Shown here: piece by piece, positions 47,595 to 57,200 of the stretch
Position numbering within the stretch: position 1 is the first letter of the stretch
How the letters are laid out: the number at the start of each line of letters is the position of its first letter
DNA from: Clostridia bacterium
GTDB lineage: Bacteria > Bacillota > Clostridia > Oscillospirales > Acutalibacteraceae
NCBI GenBank assembly: GCA_017441385.1
Contig: JAFRXY010000072.1
Location: 57,736-121,735, forward strand
DNA: 64,000 nucleotides
Direction: 5' to 3'
Translations under genes and position numbers: made by a program
Notes under the pieces: model-generated
The model's database searches: none
What the model saw: only the letters and a program-made list of their open reading frames with translations
What the model was told of the DNA's origin: nothing

Positions 47595-49909
47595 GCTTTT
47601 TTCCTCCCGCGCCGGTTGGCCAGCGCAATGACAAGACGCGTCAGCTTCATCGGATAGAAGCCTTTGCAAAGCCCGCTCAGCCTGCTGACCGGCATATTCA
47701 GCACAATGTCCATCCGCTCGGCGTATTCCGGCTCCCGTCGGTTCTCCGCGCCGATCACCTTGTCGGCGACCCATCTCACCAGCTTCACCGCCAACCTGAA
47801 AACGCCTATCGCGCTGAGCTGATTGAGGGTGCATTCCACGGAATATTTCTCCTCGGTCGGGAGAGGTTTCCGGGTGGTCGGCTCGCCGAATATGCTCAGA
47901 AAATCGTTCTCGGACGGTCTGCCGGAGGGTCTGAGGTACCACTGGGGAATACCGTATTTCTCCACAGGATCCCCTTTCACCGTGACCCACGCGTCCGCCC
48001 GGACGTCCGTAGACGAAGCTGCCGCGCAAATCCGGTACCTTCCTCCCGACGTGCGCCAGTGCCCGAATTCCACGCTGAAATATTCAAACGCGCTGTGGGG
48101 TATCACGACCGACACGGCGCGTTTCTCCCCTTGAAGCAGGAATATCTTGCGGAACTGCTTCAGCTCCCGCGCGGGGCGGAATTTATCCCCTTTTGGAGGC
48201 TGAATATAGAACTGCACTATTTCGCTGCCGTCGCGCATGCCGATATTCTTTACGTCCACCGAAACTTCCCAGCCTTCCGCGCAAGCGCTCACCTTCATGC
48301 GGGAATACTCGAATTTCGTGTAACTCAGACCGTAGCCAAAGGGAAAGGCGGCGAATATGCCCGCTTTGTTGAAATACCGGTAACCGACATAAATGCTCTC
48401 ACGGTACTGCGAAACCGCTTCGTCCTGTCCGAAGGTATCGCCGCAAGGGAGGTCGGCTTCATTGAGCGAATAGCTGACCGACAGCCTTCCGCAAGGCGAG
48501 GTAAAACCAAAGAGCAATCGATAGAGCGCTTCAGCGGTGCCTTCGCCCCCCAGCGGCAGGTAGAGCGCCGCCTTGACCCGGCCGATCCAATTCATCTTGG
48601 GCAGGGCGCTGCCGCCGATCACAACAACGGTATTGGGATTGACCTTCGCCACGGCGGTGATGAGCTTGGTCTGCGACTTGGGCAGCAGATTGGTGAAACG
48701 GTCGGCGGCGGCATTGTCGTACACATCGTCAAACCCGACGAAGATCACCGCGAATTCCGATTGGGCGGCGCACTTCACCGCCTCGGCCAGCAGCTCTCCG
48801 TCCTGCGCGGAATCTTCGCCGTACCCGTCGCAATAGCGGTAGCGAATCTGGTTGTCGTCAAACACCTGCAGCATATTCCGCGCGGAAATTCCTTTAAAGA
48901 ATCCCAGTCCGCCCCGCTGCATACGCATCTGCTTGGCCTGCCTTCCGATCAGGGCGATTTCGCTCCCCAGCGGAAGGGGAAGGGTGCCCCGGTGATTCTT
49001 GAGCAAAACGGTGGAAGCCTCAGCGGCTTTCACCGCCAGTGACCGGCAGGTTTCCTCACTGACCGGCGAGGAAATACCGCTCGCAACAAAGGCGGCTGCG
49101 GTTCTCACCCGTCCGGCTGCCGCTTTGGGATAGTGTTTGGGAATATCTTCATCACGCAGCGCCTTTTTCAGCCTGCGCTTCTGCCGGAAGCCTGCGGCCG
49201 GATAGGACATATCCACCCCGCACGCCATGGCCTCCGCCGGGTCGGTGACACGCAGATCCGCCAGCACAGCCCCTTCAAAATGCCACTGCCTGCGGAGAAT
49301 ATCGGTCAGCAGCACGCTGTTTTCACAACCCGCAAGGCCGTTTATCCTATGTATCCCGCACCTGACAGCTTTGGGCTGGGACTGCTTCACCGCCATTTCA
49401 AATGGCCTGAGGTATATCTCGTGCAGCGCCTTTTTGTCGATCATGCTGTCGCAGGTGAATTTGCCTGTGGCCTGATCGCTGTCCGCAAAATGATCCAGCA
49501 CGGCGGCAACGCCTTCCGACTGCACTCCGTTCACCCATTCCGCCGCCATGGTACCGCAGAGATAGGGGTCTTCGCCGAATCGGTCGGCCATTGAACCGTA
49601 AAGCGGACTGCGCACCACCCCCGCGTCAGGGGAAAGCAGCGCGTTGATTTCCCCTGACGCGGCAACACTGCCCACAGCGCGTCCTACTTCACGCACAAGT
49701 TCCCTGTCAAAGGAACAACCCAGTGCGCAGGGGGAAGGCATACAAACTCCGTATGTCAGGGCATTGCCTTCCTCGTCCTCGCCGAAGCGGTAAACCACAC
49801 CGTGTCCGCCGTCGGCCACCTGGATAGTCCCGCATTTCACGGGTTTTCCGACACATATATCCAAATCATCCATGGTAGTTGTATTCATGTCAAGCTCGGA
49901 ATCTTCCAA
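47591..49909 (-). CDS. Divergent glycoside hydrolase family 3 protein
   Basis: A 772-residue cytoplasmic protein (no signal peptide) with GH3 N, GH3 C and fibronectin-III-like domains. The preferred start is TTG 49909, 6 nt after GGGTG; ATG 49888 is an alternative. Conserved features are ADGGHGV, SPLYGSMADRFGEDPYL, the nucleophile region FEGAVLADLRVTDPAEAMAC (Asp kept, SDW changed to ADL), FPFGYGLSYTKFEYS and VDVKNIGMRDGSEIVQFYI. The substrate-binding KH of GH3 is changed (AAVLDHFADSD) and the usual NRVNG is HRING. It may be an altered-specificity or weakened enzyme. It is followed by a coupled small gene. Confidence 0.8.
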   Translation of the reverse strand: MEDSELDMNTTTMDDLDICVGKPVKCGTIQVADGGHGVVYRFGEDEEGNALTYGVCMPSPCALGCSFDRELVREVGRAVGSVAASGEINALLSPDAGVVRSPLYGSMADRFGEDPYLCGTMAAEWVNGVQSEGVAAVLDHFADSDQATGKFTCDSMIDKKALHEIYLRPFEMAVKQSQPKAVRCGIHRINGLAGCENSVLLTDILRRQWHFEGAVLADLRVTDPAEAMACGVDMSYPAAGFRQKRRLKKALRDEDIPKHYPKAAAGRVRTAAAFVASGISSPVSEETCRSLAVKAAEASTVLLKNHRGTLPLPLGSEIALIGRQAKQMRMQRGGLGFFKGISARNMLQVFDDNQIRYRYCDGYGEDSAQDGELLAEAVKCAAQSEFAVIFVGFDDVYDNAAADRFTNLLPKSQTKLITAVAKVNPNTVVVIGGSALPKMNWIGRVKAALYLPLGGEGTAEALYRLLFGFTSPCGRLSVSYSLNEADLPCGDTFGQDEAVSQYRESIYVGYRYFNKAGIFAAFPFGYGLSYTKFEYSRMKVSACAEGWEVSVDVKNIGMRDGSEIVQFYIQPPKGDKFRPARELKQFRKIFLLQGEKRAVSVVIPHSAFEYFSVEFGHWRTSGGRYRICAAASSTDVRADAWVTVKGDPVEKYGIPQWYLRPSGRPSENDFLSIFGEPTTRKPLPTEEKYSVECTLNQLSAIGVFRLAVKLVRWVADKVIGAENRREPEYAERMDIVLNMPVSRLSGLCKGFYPMKLTRLVIALANRRGRKKA

Positions 49910-49945
49910 TTCGTTCACCCTTTGCTTGTAGATTATTTCTTTTTC

Positions 49946-49975
49946 ATCATACCACATTTGCACTATAAATTACAA
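49946..49975 (-). promoter_or_regulatory. SigA-type promoter of the GH3 gene
   Basis: On the minus strand TTGTAA, 18-nt spacer, TATGAT. The predicted start near 49939 excludes the first in-frame codons upstream and fits TTG 49909 or ATG 49888. Confidence 0.55.
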
Positions 49976-50059
49976 GTAATTTTTGTTAATATTTGCAGTT
50001 TGCACTTATTTTTTGACGAATCTTTTGTATTTACGTCGAATTGTCCGAACGAAAATCAG

Positions 50060-50088
50060 TTGACATTCAAGGCTGAAAGCGTTACAAT
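50060..50088 (+). promoter_or_regulatory. SigA-type promoter of gltX
   Basis: TTGACA, 17-nt spacer, TACAAT. It leaves a leader of about 75 nt, too short for a T-box. Confidence 0.82.
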
Positions 50089-50167
50089 AAGTTATTGTAT
50101 TATATTTATTATTATATGCAAATGAAAACAGACTGCAAAAGCATTTTCGAGGAGAGGAATTATCGGT

Positions 50168-51607
50168 ATGGACAAAATCAGAACACGCTTTGCGCCGTCG
50201 CCGACCGGGTACATGCACGTCGGCAACCTGCGCACCGCGCTTTACGCCTATCTCATCGCCAAGAAGGAGGGCGGCGACTTCATCCTCCGCATTGAGGACA
50301 CCGACCGCGAACGCCTGAAAGACGGGGCGATGGACATTATCTACGACACGCTGCGTGAAACCGGCCTGCTCTGGGACGAGGGACCCGATGTCGGCGGTGA
50401 ATGCGGCCCCTACATCCAGTCGGAGCGCAAGCCGATTTACATGGAATACGCCCGCAAGCTGGCGGAAATGGGACACGCCTATTACTGCTTCTGCACCAAG
50501 GAGCGGCTGGAATCGCTTCACACCGAAGCGGGCGGTATTGCCAAGTACGACGGACACTGCCGCGACATTCCTCTGGAGGAAGCCGACAGGCGCATCGCCG
50601 CGGGCGAACCCTTCGTCATCCGGCAGAAGATGCCCCGCGAAGGCACTTCTTCCTTTGAGGACGCGGTCTTCGGGATGGTGGAAATCGACAACGCCGAGCT
50701 GGAAGACCAGATTCTCATCAAGTCTGACGGCTATCCGACTTACAATTTTGCCAACGTCATCGACGACCATCTCATGAAGATCACCCACGTTGTCCGCGGC
50801 AACGAGTACCTTTCTTCCACCCCGAAATACAACCTGCTCTATGACGCGTTCGGCTGGGAGCGCCCGGTCTATGTGCATTGCGCCCCCGTCATGAAGGATG
50901 CGCATAATAAACTTTCCAAGCGCAACGGCGACGCGAGCTATCAGGATTTGATAGCAAAGGGATATGTATCCGAAGCGGTGCTCAATTACATCGCCCTTCT
51001 CGGCTGGAGTCCCAAGGGCGAGGAAGAAAAATTCACCCTTGCCGAAATGACGCAGGTCTTCGACATCGGCGGCATTTCCAAATCCCCCGCTATCTTTGAC
51101 CCGGAAAAGCTGCGCTGGCTCAACGCCGAATACATCCGCGCCATGAGCGACGAGGATTTCCACAAGGCGGCGCTGCCCTTCATCCGGCAGGCTGTCAAGT
51201 CCGAGAACGCCGACACCGCGCTGATCGCGAAATGTCTGCACCAGCGCACCGAGGTGCTCGGCGAGATAGGCGCCCAGATCGACTTCATCGACACGCTGGA
51301 CGATTATTCTTCGGAGCTCTTCATCAATAAGAAATCCAAGTCCACGCTCGAGAGCAGCAAGACCATGCTCGAAGCGGTCATTCCCGCGCTCGAAGCCCTG
51401 CCCGAATGGTCGCAGGAGGCCATTCACGACTGCCTGATCGGCATGGCGCAGCGCATGGAAGTCAAGAACGGTCTGCTCATGTGGCCGGTGCGCATAGCCG
51501 CTTCCGGCAGGACGGTAACGCCCGGCGGCGCGGTGGAAGTGCTGGGCATTCTCGGCCGCGAGGAAAGCCTTCGCAGGTTAAAGATCGGCTTGGTGAAGTG
51601 TAACTGA
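50168..51607 (+). CDS. gltX: Glutamyl-tRNA synthetase
   Basis: Class Ib synthetase that charges tRNA-Glu. Length 479 residues is standard for bacterial GluRS. The HIGH-type motif is HVGN at 17-20 in [25 protein letters not shown] is KLSKRNG (LSKR at about 249-252). Also present are [26 protein letters not shown] and [15 protein letters not shown]. Start ATG follows GAGAGG. Since glnS is also present, this GluRS need not be the non-discriminating type. Two small genes separate it from glnS, all in the same direction. Confidence 0.97.
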   Translation: MDKIRTRFAPSPTGYMHVGNLRTALYAYLIAKKEGGDFILRIEDTDRERLKDGAMDIIYDTLRETGLLWDEGPDVGGECGPYIQSERKPIYMEYARKLAEMGHAYYCFCTKERLESLHTEAGGIAKYDGHCRDIPLEEADRRIAAGEPFVIRQKMPREGTSSFEDAVFGMVEIDNAELEDQILIKSDGYPTYNFANVIDDHLMKITHVVRGNEYLSSTPKYNLLYDAFGWERPVYVHCAPVMKDAHNKLSKRNGDASYQDLIAKGYVSEAVLNYIALLGWSPKGEEEKFTLAEMTQVFDIGGISKSPAIFDPEKLRWLNAEYIRAMSDEDFHKAALPFIRQAVKSENADTALIAKCLHQRTEVLGEIGAQIDFIDTLDDYSSELFINKKSKSTLESSKTMLEAVIPALEALPEWSQEAIHDCLIGMAQRMEVKNGLLMWPVRIAASGRTVTPGGAVEVLGILGREESLRRLKIGLVKCN

Positions 51608-51608
51608 A

Positions 51609-52076
51609 ATGTTCTATAAAGGAAAAAGATGGAGTTCTTTGCAGCGGGAGCTGTATAAAATCGTCGATGAATCCATTGATTTTCAGATTCACCTGTCAAT
51701 GTATCGGATGGACAGCCAATACGGTTCCACAGAACTGCCTAGATATTGGATTTCATTGGGCAAAGAAATCATTTTTGATTATCCAAAGCAGTTTGTGTGC
51801 TTTGATAACGGGCACTGTTTTATCAAAAATCTCAAAGGCAAAAAAATGCGCTATCCCTATCAGACAGACATCTCCGACATCTCTGACTTAATTCGGGAAT
51901 ACATTGACACGCCGAGAAGTGAATTGCTGTCAAAGCATTTTGAAAACGACTGCTGGGGACTGATCAATATTTTCAGAGCAGCCGACAGAAGATTGGGAAA
52001 AAGACGGCTTGAAGCACTAAAAAGAAAGACCGGCAATCAAGCTGCCCGAATAATCATTCAAAAAAGATCATGTTAG
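51609..52076 (+). CDS. Small SF0329-like protein of unknown function
   Basis: A 155-residue protein starting 1 nt after the gltX stop, so translation is probably coupled. Recognisable stretches are [60 protein letters not shown] and [19 protein letters not shown] associate this pattern, with low certainty, with the SF0329 group of small proteins that appear in toxin/immunity and integron settings. Its A+T-rich coding differs from the GC-rich synthetase genes on both sides, which suggests recent acquisition. Confidence 0.55.
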   Translation: MFYKGKRWSSLQRELYKIVDESIDFQIHLSMYRMDSQYGSTELPRYWISLGKEIIFDYPKQFVCFDNGHCFIKNLKGKKMRYPYQTDISDISDLIREYIDTPRSELLSKHFENDCWGLINIFRAADRRLGKRRLEALKRKTGNQAARIIIQKRSC

Positions 52077-52117
52077 AGCAGACGGGATAATACATCGGAT
52101 AAACAAGGAGTGCAGCC

Positions 52118-52447
52118 ATGACGGACAATTATTTTGCCGATTACGACGCTTATTCGTCGGAAGACATTGTCCGGATTCTGCCGGAGGGAATTGAATTGTC
52201 CGACAGACGGAAGATTCTGTTTGACGAGTGTACGCGGAATTTCATACAGTACGCTGGAAGTCCGCCCAACGCAAAATACATCGGTGAAAAAGATACGGAC
52301 AACGGCAGTTTTATGTTCTACTGCTCGCCCCGTCCTGTCATGATTAAGTTTTTGCACCGCTTTCTGTCCAAATCCGTACAGCAAAGAATGGACGAGCTGG
52401 AACAAGAAATCAACGCATACGGATATTCATTTTTGGTTATGAAATAA
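52118..52447 (+). CDS. Hypothetical 109-residue protein
   Basis: A small acidic, aromatic-rich protein (YFADYDAYSSEDIVRILPEG, SDRRKILFDECTRNFIQYAG, FMFYCSPRPVMIKFLHRFLS). Start ATG 52118 follows AAGGAG, and glnS begins 20 nt after its stop. I do not recognise the family. Its base composition is lower in GC than the flanking synthetases, like the preceding gene, so both may have been inserted together. Confidence 0.6.
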   Translation: MTDNYFADYDAYSSEDIVRILPEGIELSDRRKILFDECTRNFIQYAGSPPNAKYIGEKDTDNGSFMFYCSPRPVMIKFLHRFLSKSVQQRMDELEQEINAYGYSFLVMK

Positions 52448-52466
52448 ATCTAGAGGAGGAGTCACA

Positions 52467-54170
52467 TTGGCTGACAATAATGAAGTAAAAGAAAAAACCG
52501 AAAAAGCAGCCGAGCCGAGCAATTTCATTGCCGACTTCATCAAGGAGGACATTGCGCCCGGCGGACAGTTCGAGGGCATGACGGTACACACCCGTTTCCC
52601 GCCGGAGCCCAACGGCTGCATCCACATCGGGCACGTCAAGGCGCTCTGCATCAGCTTCGGTCTGGCGGAGAAATTCGGCGGTCTCTGCAACCTGCGCATG
52701 GACGACACCAATCCCACCAAGGAACGCGAGGAATTTGTTGAGGCCATCAAGGACGACATTCACTGGATGGGCTTTGACTGGGGCGACAGATACCATTTCG
52801 CTTCGGAGTATTTTGAGGAAACCTATCAGTACGCCGTCGAGCTGATTGAAAAAGGGCTTGCCTACGTCTGCGAGCTGACCCCCGAACAGATGAAGGAAAT
52901 GCGCGGCACCCACGACACGCCGGCGCAGAGTCCCTACCGCGACCGTCCGAAGGAGGAAAGCCTCGACCTCTTCAAGCGCATGAGAGCCGGCGAATTCGAG
53001 GACGGCCGATACACGCTCAGGGCGAAGATCGACCTTGCTTCCGGCAACTGGAACATGCGCGACCCGGTCATCTACCGCATCAAGCACGCGACGCACCACC
53101 AGACCGGCGACGAATGGTGTATCTATCCCATGTACGACTTCGCTCATCCCATCGGCGACGCGATCGAGCACATCACCCATTCCCTCTGCTCGCTGGAATA
53201 CGAAGACCACCGTCCGCTCTACAACTGGGTCATCGAGCATATTTCCGCGCCCTCCAAGCCGAGACAGATTGAATTTGCCCGTCTGGGGATCGACTACACC
53301 GTTCTCAGCAAGCGCAAGCTGAGAAAACTCATCGAGGAAGGCGTTGTTTCGGGTTGGGACGACCCCAGAATGCCTACATTGGCCGCCCTCAGACGGCGCG
53401 GCTACACCCCCGCCTCCATCCGTAATTTCTGCGACCGCATCGGCGTCGCCAAGAACGACAATGTGGTGCAGTGGAGCTTCCTGGAGCACTGTCTGCGGGA
53501 AGACCTCAATCAGAATGCTATCCGCGCGATGGCCGTCCTCGACCCGGTCAAGCTCATTATCACCAACTATCCGGAGGGCGAAATCGAACCGTTTGAGATT
53601 GAAAACAACCCCCTCAACGAGCTGGAAGGCAAGCGCAACATCACATTCAGCCGTGAGCTTTACATCGAATCCGACGACTTCATGGAGGATCCCCCCAAGA
53701 AATACTTCCGCATGTTCCCCGGCAATTATGTGCGTCTGAAAGGCGCCTACATCGTCAAATGCACCGGCTGCAAGAAGGATGAAAACGGCAATGTCGTGGA
53801 AGTCTATGCCGAATACGATCCCGAAACCCGCGGCGGAAACCCGCGGGAAGGCATGAAGGTCAAGGGCACCATTCACTGGGTCAACGCCGCCGACTGCGTG
53901 GAAGGGGAAGTGCGTCTTTTCGACCGCCTGTTTGATGTTCCCAATCCCGATGCCGCCGACATGGACTTCATGGAGCACATCAAGCCCAATTCCCTTGTTG
54001 TGAAGCAAGGCTGCAAGTTCGAACCCTGCCTGAAAATGGCGCAGCAGGGCGAAGGATTCCAGTTCCTGCGCCTCGGCTATTTCTGCGTGGACTGCGTGGA
54101 TTCCACCCCCGATCATCTTGTCTTCAACCGTTCCGTGGAGCTGAAGGATTCCTATAATTTCAAGGGCTGA
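52467..54170 (+). CDS. glnS: Glutaminyl-tRNA synthetase
   Basis: Class Ib synthetase that charges tRNA-Gln directly. A 567-residue protein starting with TTG 52467 after AGAGGAGGAG. HIGH is at residues 53-56 in FPPEPNGCIHIGHVKALC, with LRMDDTNPTKE. KMSKS is VLSKRKL (LSKR at about 280-283), and WDDPRMPTLAALRRRGYTP and FSRELYIESDDFMEDP are conserved in GlnRS. Its presence shows that direct Gln-tRNA-Gln synthesis is possible, in contrast to many Firmicutes that use the GatCAB amidation route. Confidence 0.97.
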   Translation: MADNNEVKEKTEKAAEPSNFIADFIKEDIAPGGQFEGMTVHTRFPPEPNGCIHIGHVKALCISFGLAEKFGGLCNLRMDDTNPTKEREEFVEAIKDDIHWMGFDWGDRYHFASEYFEETYQYAVELIEKGLAYVCELTPEQMKEMRGTHDTPAQSPYRDRPKEESLDLFKRMRAGEFEDGRYTLRAKIDLASGNWNMRDPVIYRIKHATHHQTGDEWCIYPMYDFAHPIGDAIEHITHSLCSLEYEDHRPLYNWVIEHISAPSKPRQIEFARLGIDYTVLSKRKLRKLIEEGVVSGWDDPRMPTLAALRRRGYTPASIRNFCDRIGVAKNDNVVQWSFLEHCLREDLNQNAIRAMAVLDPVKLIITNYPEGEIEPFEIENNPLNELEGKRNITFSRELYIESDDFMEDPPKKYFRMFPGNYVRLKGAYIVKCTGCKKDENGNVVEVYAEYDPETRGGNPREGMKVKGTIHWVNAADCVEGEVRLFDRLFDVPNPDAADMDFMEHIKPNSLVVKQGCKFEPCLKMAQQGEGFQFLRLGYFCVDCVDSTPDHLVFNRSVELKDSYNFKG

Positions 54171-54189
54171 TGATTTATCAAATAAAAAT

Positions 54190-54248
54190 AAGACCTGCGC
54201 GGTCGGGCTTTTCAAAAAGAAGTCCCAAAGCGCAGGTCTTGTTTTTTT
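54190..54248 (+). terminator. Bidirectional terminator
   Basis: Stem AAGACCTGCGC with GCGCAGGTCTT, 29-nt partly structured loop, then GTTTTTTT. It lies between glnS and the convergent repeat-protein gene. Confidence 0.88.
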
Positions 54249-54274
54249 GATGAATTACAAAATGATGATAGCCG

Positions 54275-57200
54275 TCACTTGACAACCACCTTGATCATCT
54301 GGCATTGAATATTCTTCTTGCCGTCGATGGCGTCCATGTAGACATGGTAGGTGCCGGCCTTTTTGGGTGTGAAGGTGCAGGTTCTTGCCTCAGAGAAATC
54401 TTTGATCTTTACCCACTCGCCGTTATATTCATAGTAGAATTTATAGGTAACGGGTGAAAGACCTCCCGTCGTGGTTCCTGTCAGCTTCACCTGCGTTTCC
54501 TTCGTCGGAGAATAGGAACTGGCAGTAAGGGATTTGATTTTCAGCGGCGTACCCGATTCCACCGTGAAACAAAGCCGCTTGCTGGCGGTATGGCCGTTCT
54601 CATCCTTGGCGTCAAGATAGAGATTGTAAAATCCTGCTTCGGTGGGCGTCCAGAGGAAGTAGTCCTGCGTGGAGAAATTCTTCAGGCGCGACCATTGACC
54701 GTCTTTTTCCACATAGTACTTGTACTTCACCGTTCCGCCGGCATTGATGGAATTTGCCATAAGCCGTATTTCGGTGCCGGTGTACTGCCCCGAAACCCGG
54801 TTGGCATTGAGGTCGGCGACAAAGGCGGTGCCCTTTACGATCTTGTAGCTGAGCTTGCTGCATACCACTTTGCCGCTGGAGTCCTTCACGTCGCAATAGA
54901 GAGTGTGGGTGCCGACGGCGGTAGCGTGCCAGTTGTAGGTATTCTTGGTATCGTAATCCCACAGTTTCGTCCAGATTCCGTTACATTCGCTGTAGAATTT
55001 ATATTTGAGCGCACCGCGTCCGCCTGTCGCATTCACATGCAGTCTGACGGTGGTGCCGGCTGGCTGGGGCGATGTGAGCAACGCCGTCAGGGTTGCTTTC
55101 AGCTCGTCAGTCACACTGACATGCAGACTTCTTCTTTCCACTGCGCCGCCTGCGTCTCTCGCCTCGGCATACACCGTGTAATCGCCTGCCTTGGCCGGCT
55201 TCCAGACAACGCTGCTCTGGCTGCCGAAATCCTGAATACGCACCCAGTTGCCGCCCGATTCACAGTAGAAGGTGTAGGTGACGTCGCCGCTGCCGCCCAC
55301 CGCGATGCAATCGAGCCTGACGCCGCTGCCGGTGAGGGGCGATGTGTTGTCCGCCGTGAAGGACATGATTTTCAGCGGCCCCTGCGCCACGGTCAGATTG
55401 AGCCGCTTGCTGGCGAGCTTGCCGCTTGTGTCCTTGGCATCGACATACAGATGGTACTCCCCTGATTTGACGGGCGTCCACGCAAAGGAATTCTGTGTGC
55501 TGTAATCTCTCAGGCTCGTCCACACGCCGTCCTTTTCCCAATAGAATTTGTATTTGACGGTGCCGCTGCCATTGAATGTGGAGGCGGTGAGCTTCATTGC
55601 AGTCCCTGTCTCACCTTCCACCCTGTCTGCTCTGAGGTCAGCGACAAATTCCGTGCCGTTTATGATCAGGTAATTCTTCTTGACGCAGACCGTCTGGCCG
55701 CTGTCGTCCTGCACATCGCAGTAGAGGGTATAAATGCCGGGGGTGGTGGCGTGCCAGTCGTAGGCGCTCCCGGCTTCGAAGTCCCGCAGTCTTGTCCAAA
55801 GTCCGTCGCGTTCGCAGTAGAATCGATACCTGATGCCGCCCTTACTGCCGGTCGCCTTGACATAAAGTCTGACAGTGGTGCCTGCCTTCTGGGGAGAAGC
55901 GTACTGCTCGGTCAAAGTCGCCCGCAGCTCCGCCTTCCATATGACATAATTCATCCGGCGGCAGACCAGCATTTCGCCGTTGCTGTCCATGATATCGGCA
56001 TACAGGTTGTAGGTGCCGATCTCGGTCGGCCGCCAGTTGCAGGTATTGCTGCCCGATGTATCCTGAATGACCTCCCACTTGCCGCTCCGCTCACTGTAGA
56101 ATTTGTAGCTCTGGCCGCCGGTCGCGGTAAGCTGGATGGAGGTGCCCGCGTCCTGCGGGGATGCAAGGTTCGCGGTGAAGGTGGCTTTGACGATGACATA
56201 CTTCATCTTTCTGCACACCATCACATTGCCGCTGCCGTCCATGATATCGGCGTAGATGTGGTAGGTGCCGGCTTTCGCGGGCGTCCACTGACAGGAATTC
56301 TCATTCGAAATATCCCGAATGACTTCCCATGTGCCGCCGCATTCGCTGTAGAATTTGTACTTCTCGCCGCCGGTTGCCGTGAGTTTTACCGCAGCGCCCA
56401 GTTCCTGCGGGGAAGCCGGGCCGGCGGTCAGGGTTGTCCTGATAACGGTGTAGGGAATGCTCTTGGTCGCCAGCAGGTTGCCGCTGCCGTCAGAGACATC
56501 CACATAGAGGTGATAGGAACCGGCCTTGTCCGGAGTCCACTGGCAGGAATTCTCATTCGAAATATTCCGAATGACTTCCCACGTCCCGCCGCGTTCGCTG
56601 TAGAATTTGTACTTCTCGCCGCCGGATGCGGTGAGATTTACCGTCGTTCCCACTTCCTGCGGAGAAGACGGCCCCGCTGTCAGAGTGGCCTTGACAATAA
56701 CGTACGTGATCTTCTTGCAGAGCAGGACGTTGCCCTCGCCGTCCATAATATCGGCGTAAATGTGGTAGGTTCCGGCTTTCGCGGGCGTCCACTGACAGCT
56801 TCTCGCGGTGGAAACATCCTGCATCAGTTCCCATGTCCCGCCGCGTTCGCTATAGAATTTGTACTTCTCGCCCCCCGACGCGGTGAGTTTTACGGTAGCT
56901 CCCAGTTCCTGAGGAGAAGACGGGCCGGCGGTCAGTTTGGCGTTCACAATGAGATATGTCTTCTGCTTGCAGAGAAGCACATTACCGCTGCCGTCCATGA
57001 TATCGACATACACATGGTAGGTACCGGACTTTGCGGGAGTCCATTCGCAGGTGTTGTTGGCGGAAACATCCTGAATGCGTTCCCAAACGCCGCCGCACTC
57101 GGTATAGAATTTGTATTTGGCGCCGCCCGTCGCGGTCAGTTTTACGGTCGCCCCAAGCTCCTGCGGCGAATTCGCGTCGGCGGTGAATGTTGCCTCTGTG

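Noticed and set aside
47595..48029. Possible long N-terminal extension of the DUF6985-like gene
   Set aside because: It would lie entirely inside GH3 in another frame; ATG 47594 has a GGGAGG and a 4-nt overlap with the GH3 stop.
50089..50167. T-box riboswitch ahead of gltX
   Set aside because: The leader is only about 75 nt and lacks a T-box sequence and terminator/antiterminator pair.
50006..51427. Long open frame (473 codons) antisense to gltX
   Set aside because: It mirrors the GC-rich third positions of gltX, has no SD or family motif, and gltX itself carries all synthetase motifs.
52437..54215. 592-codon frame antisense to glnS
   Set aside because: Composition is the reverse-frame shadow of glnS; no recognisable domain.
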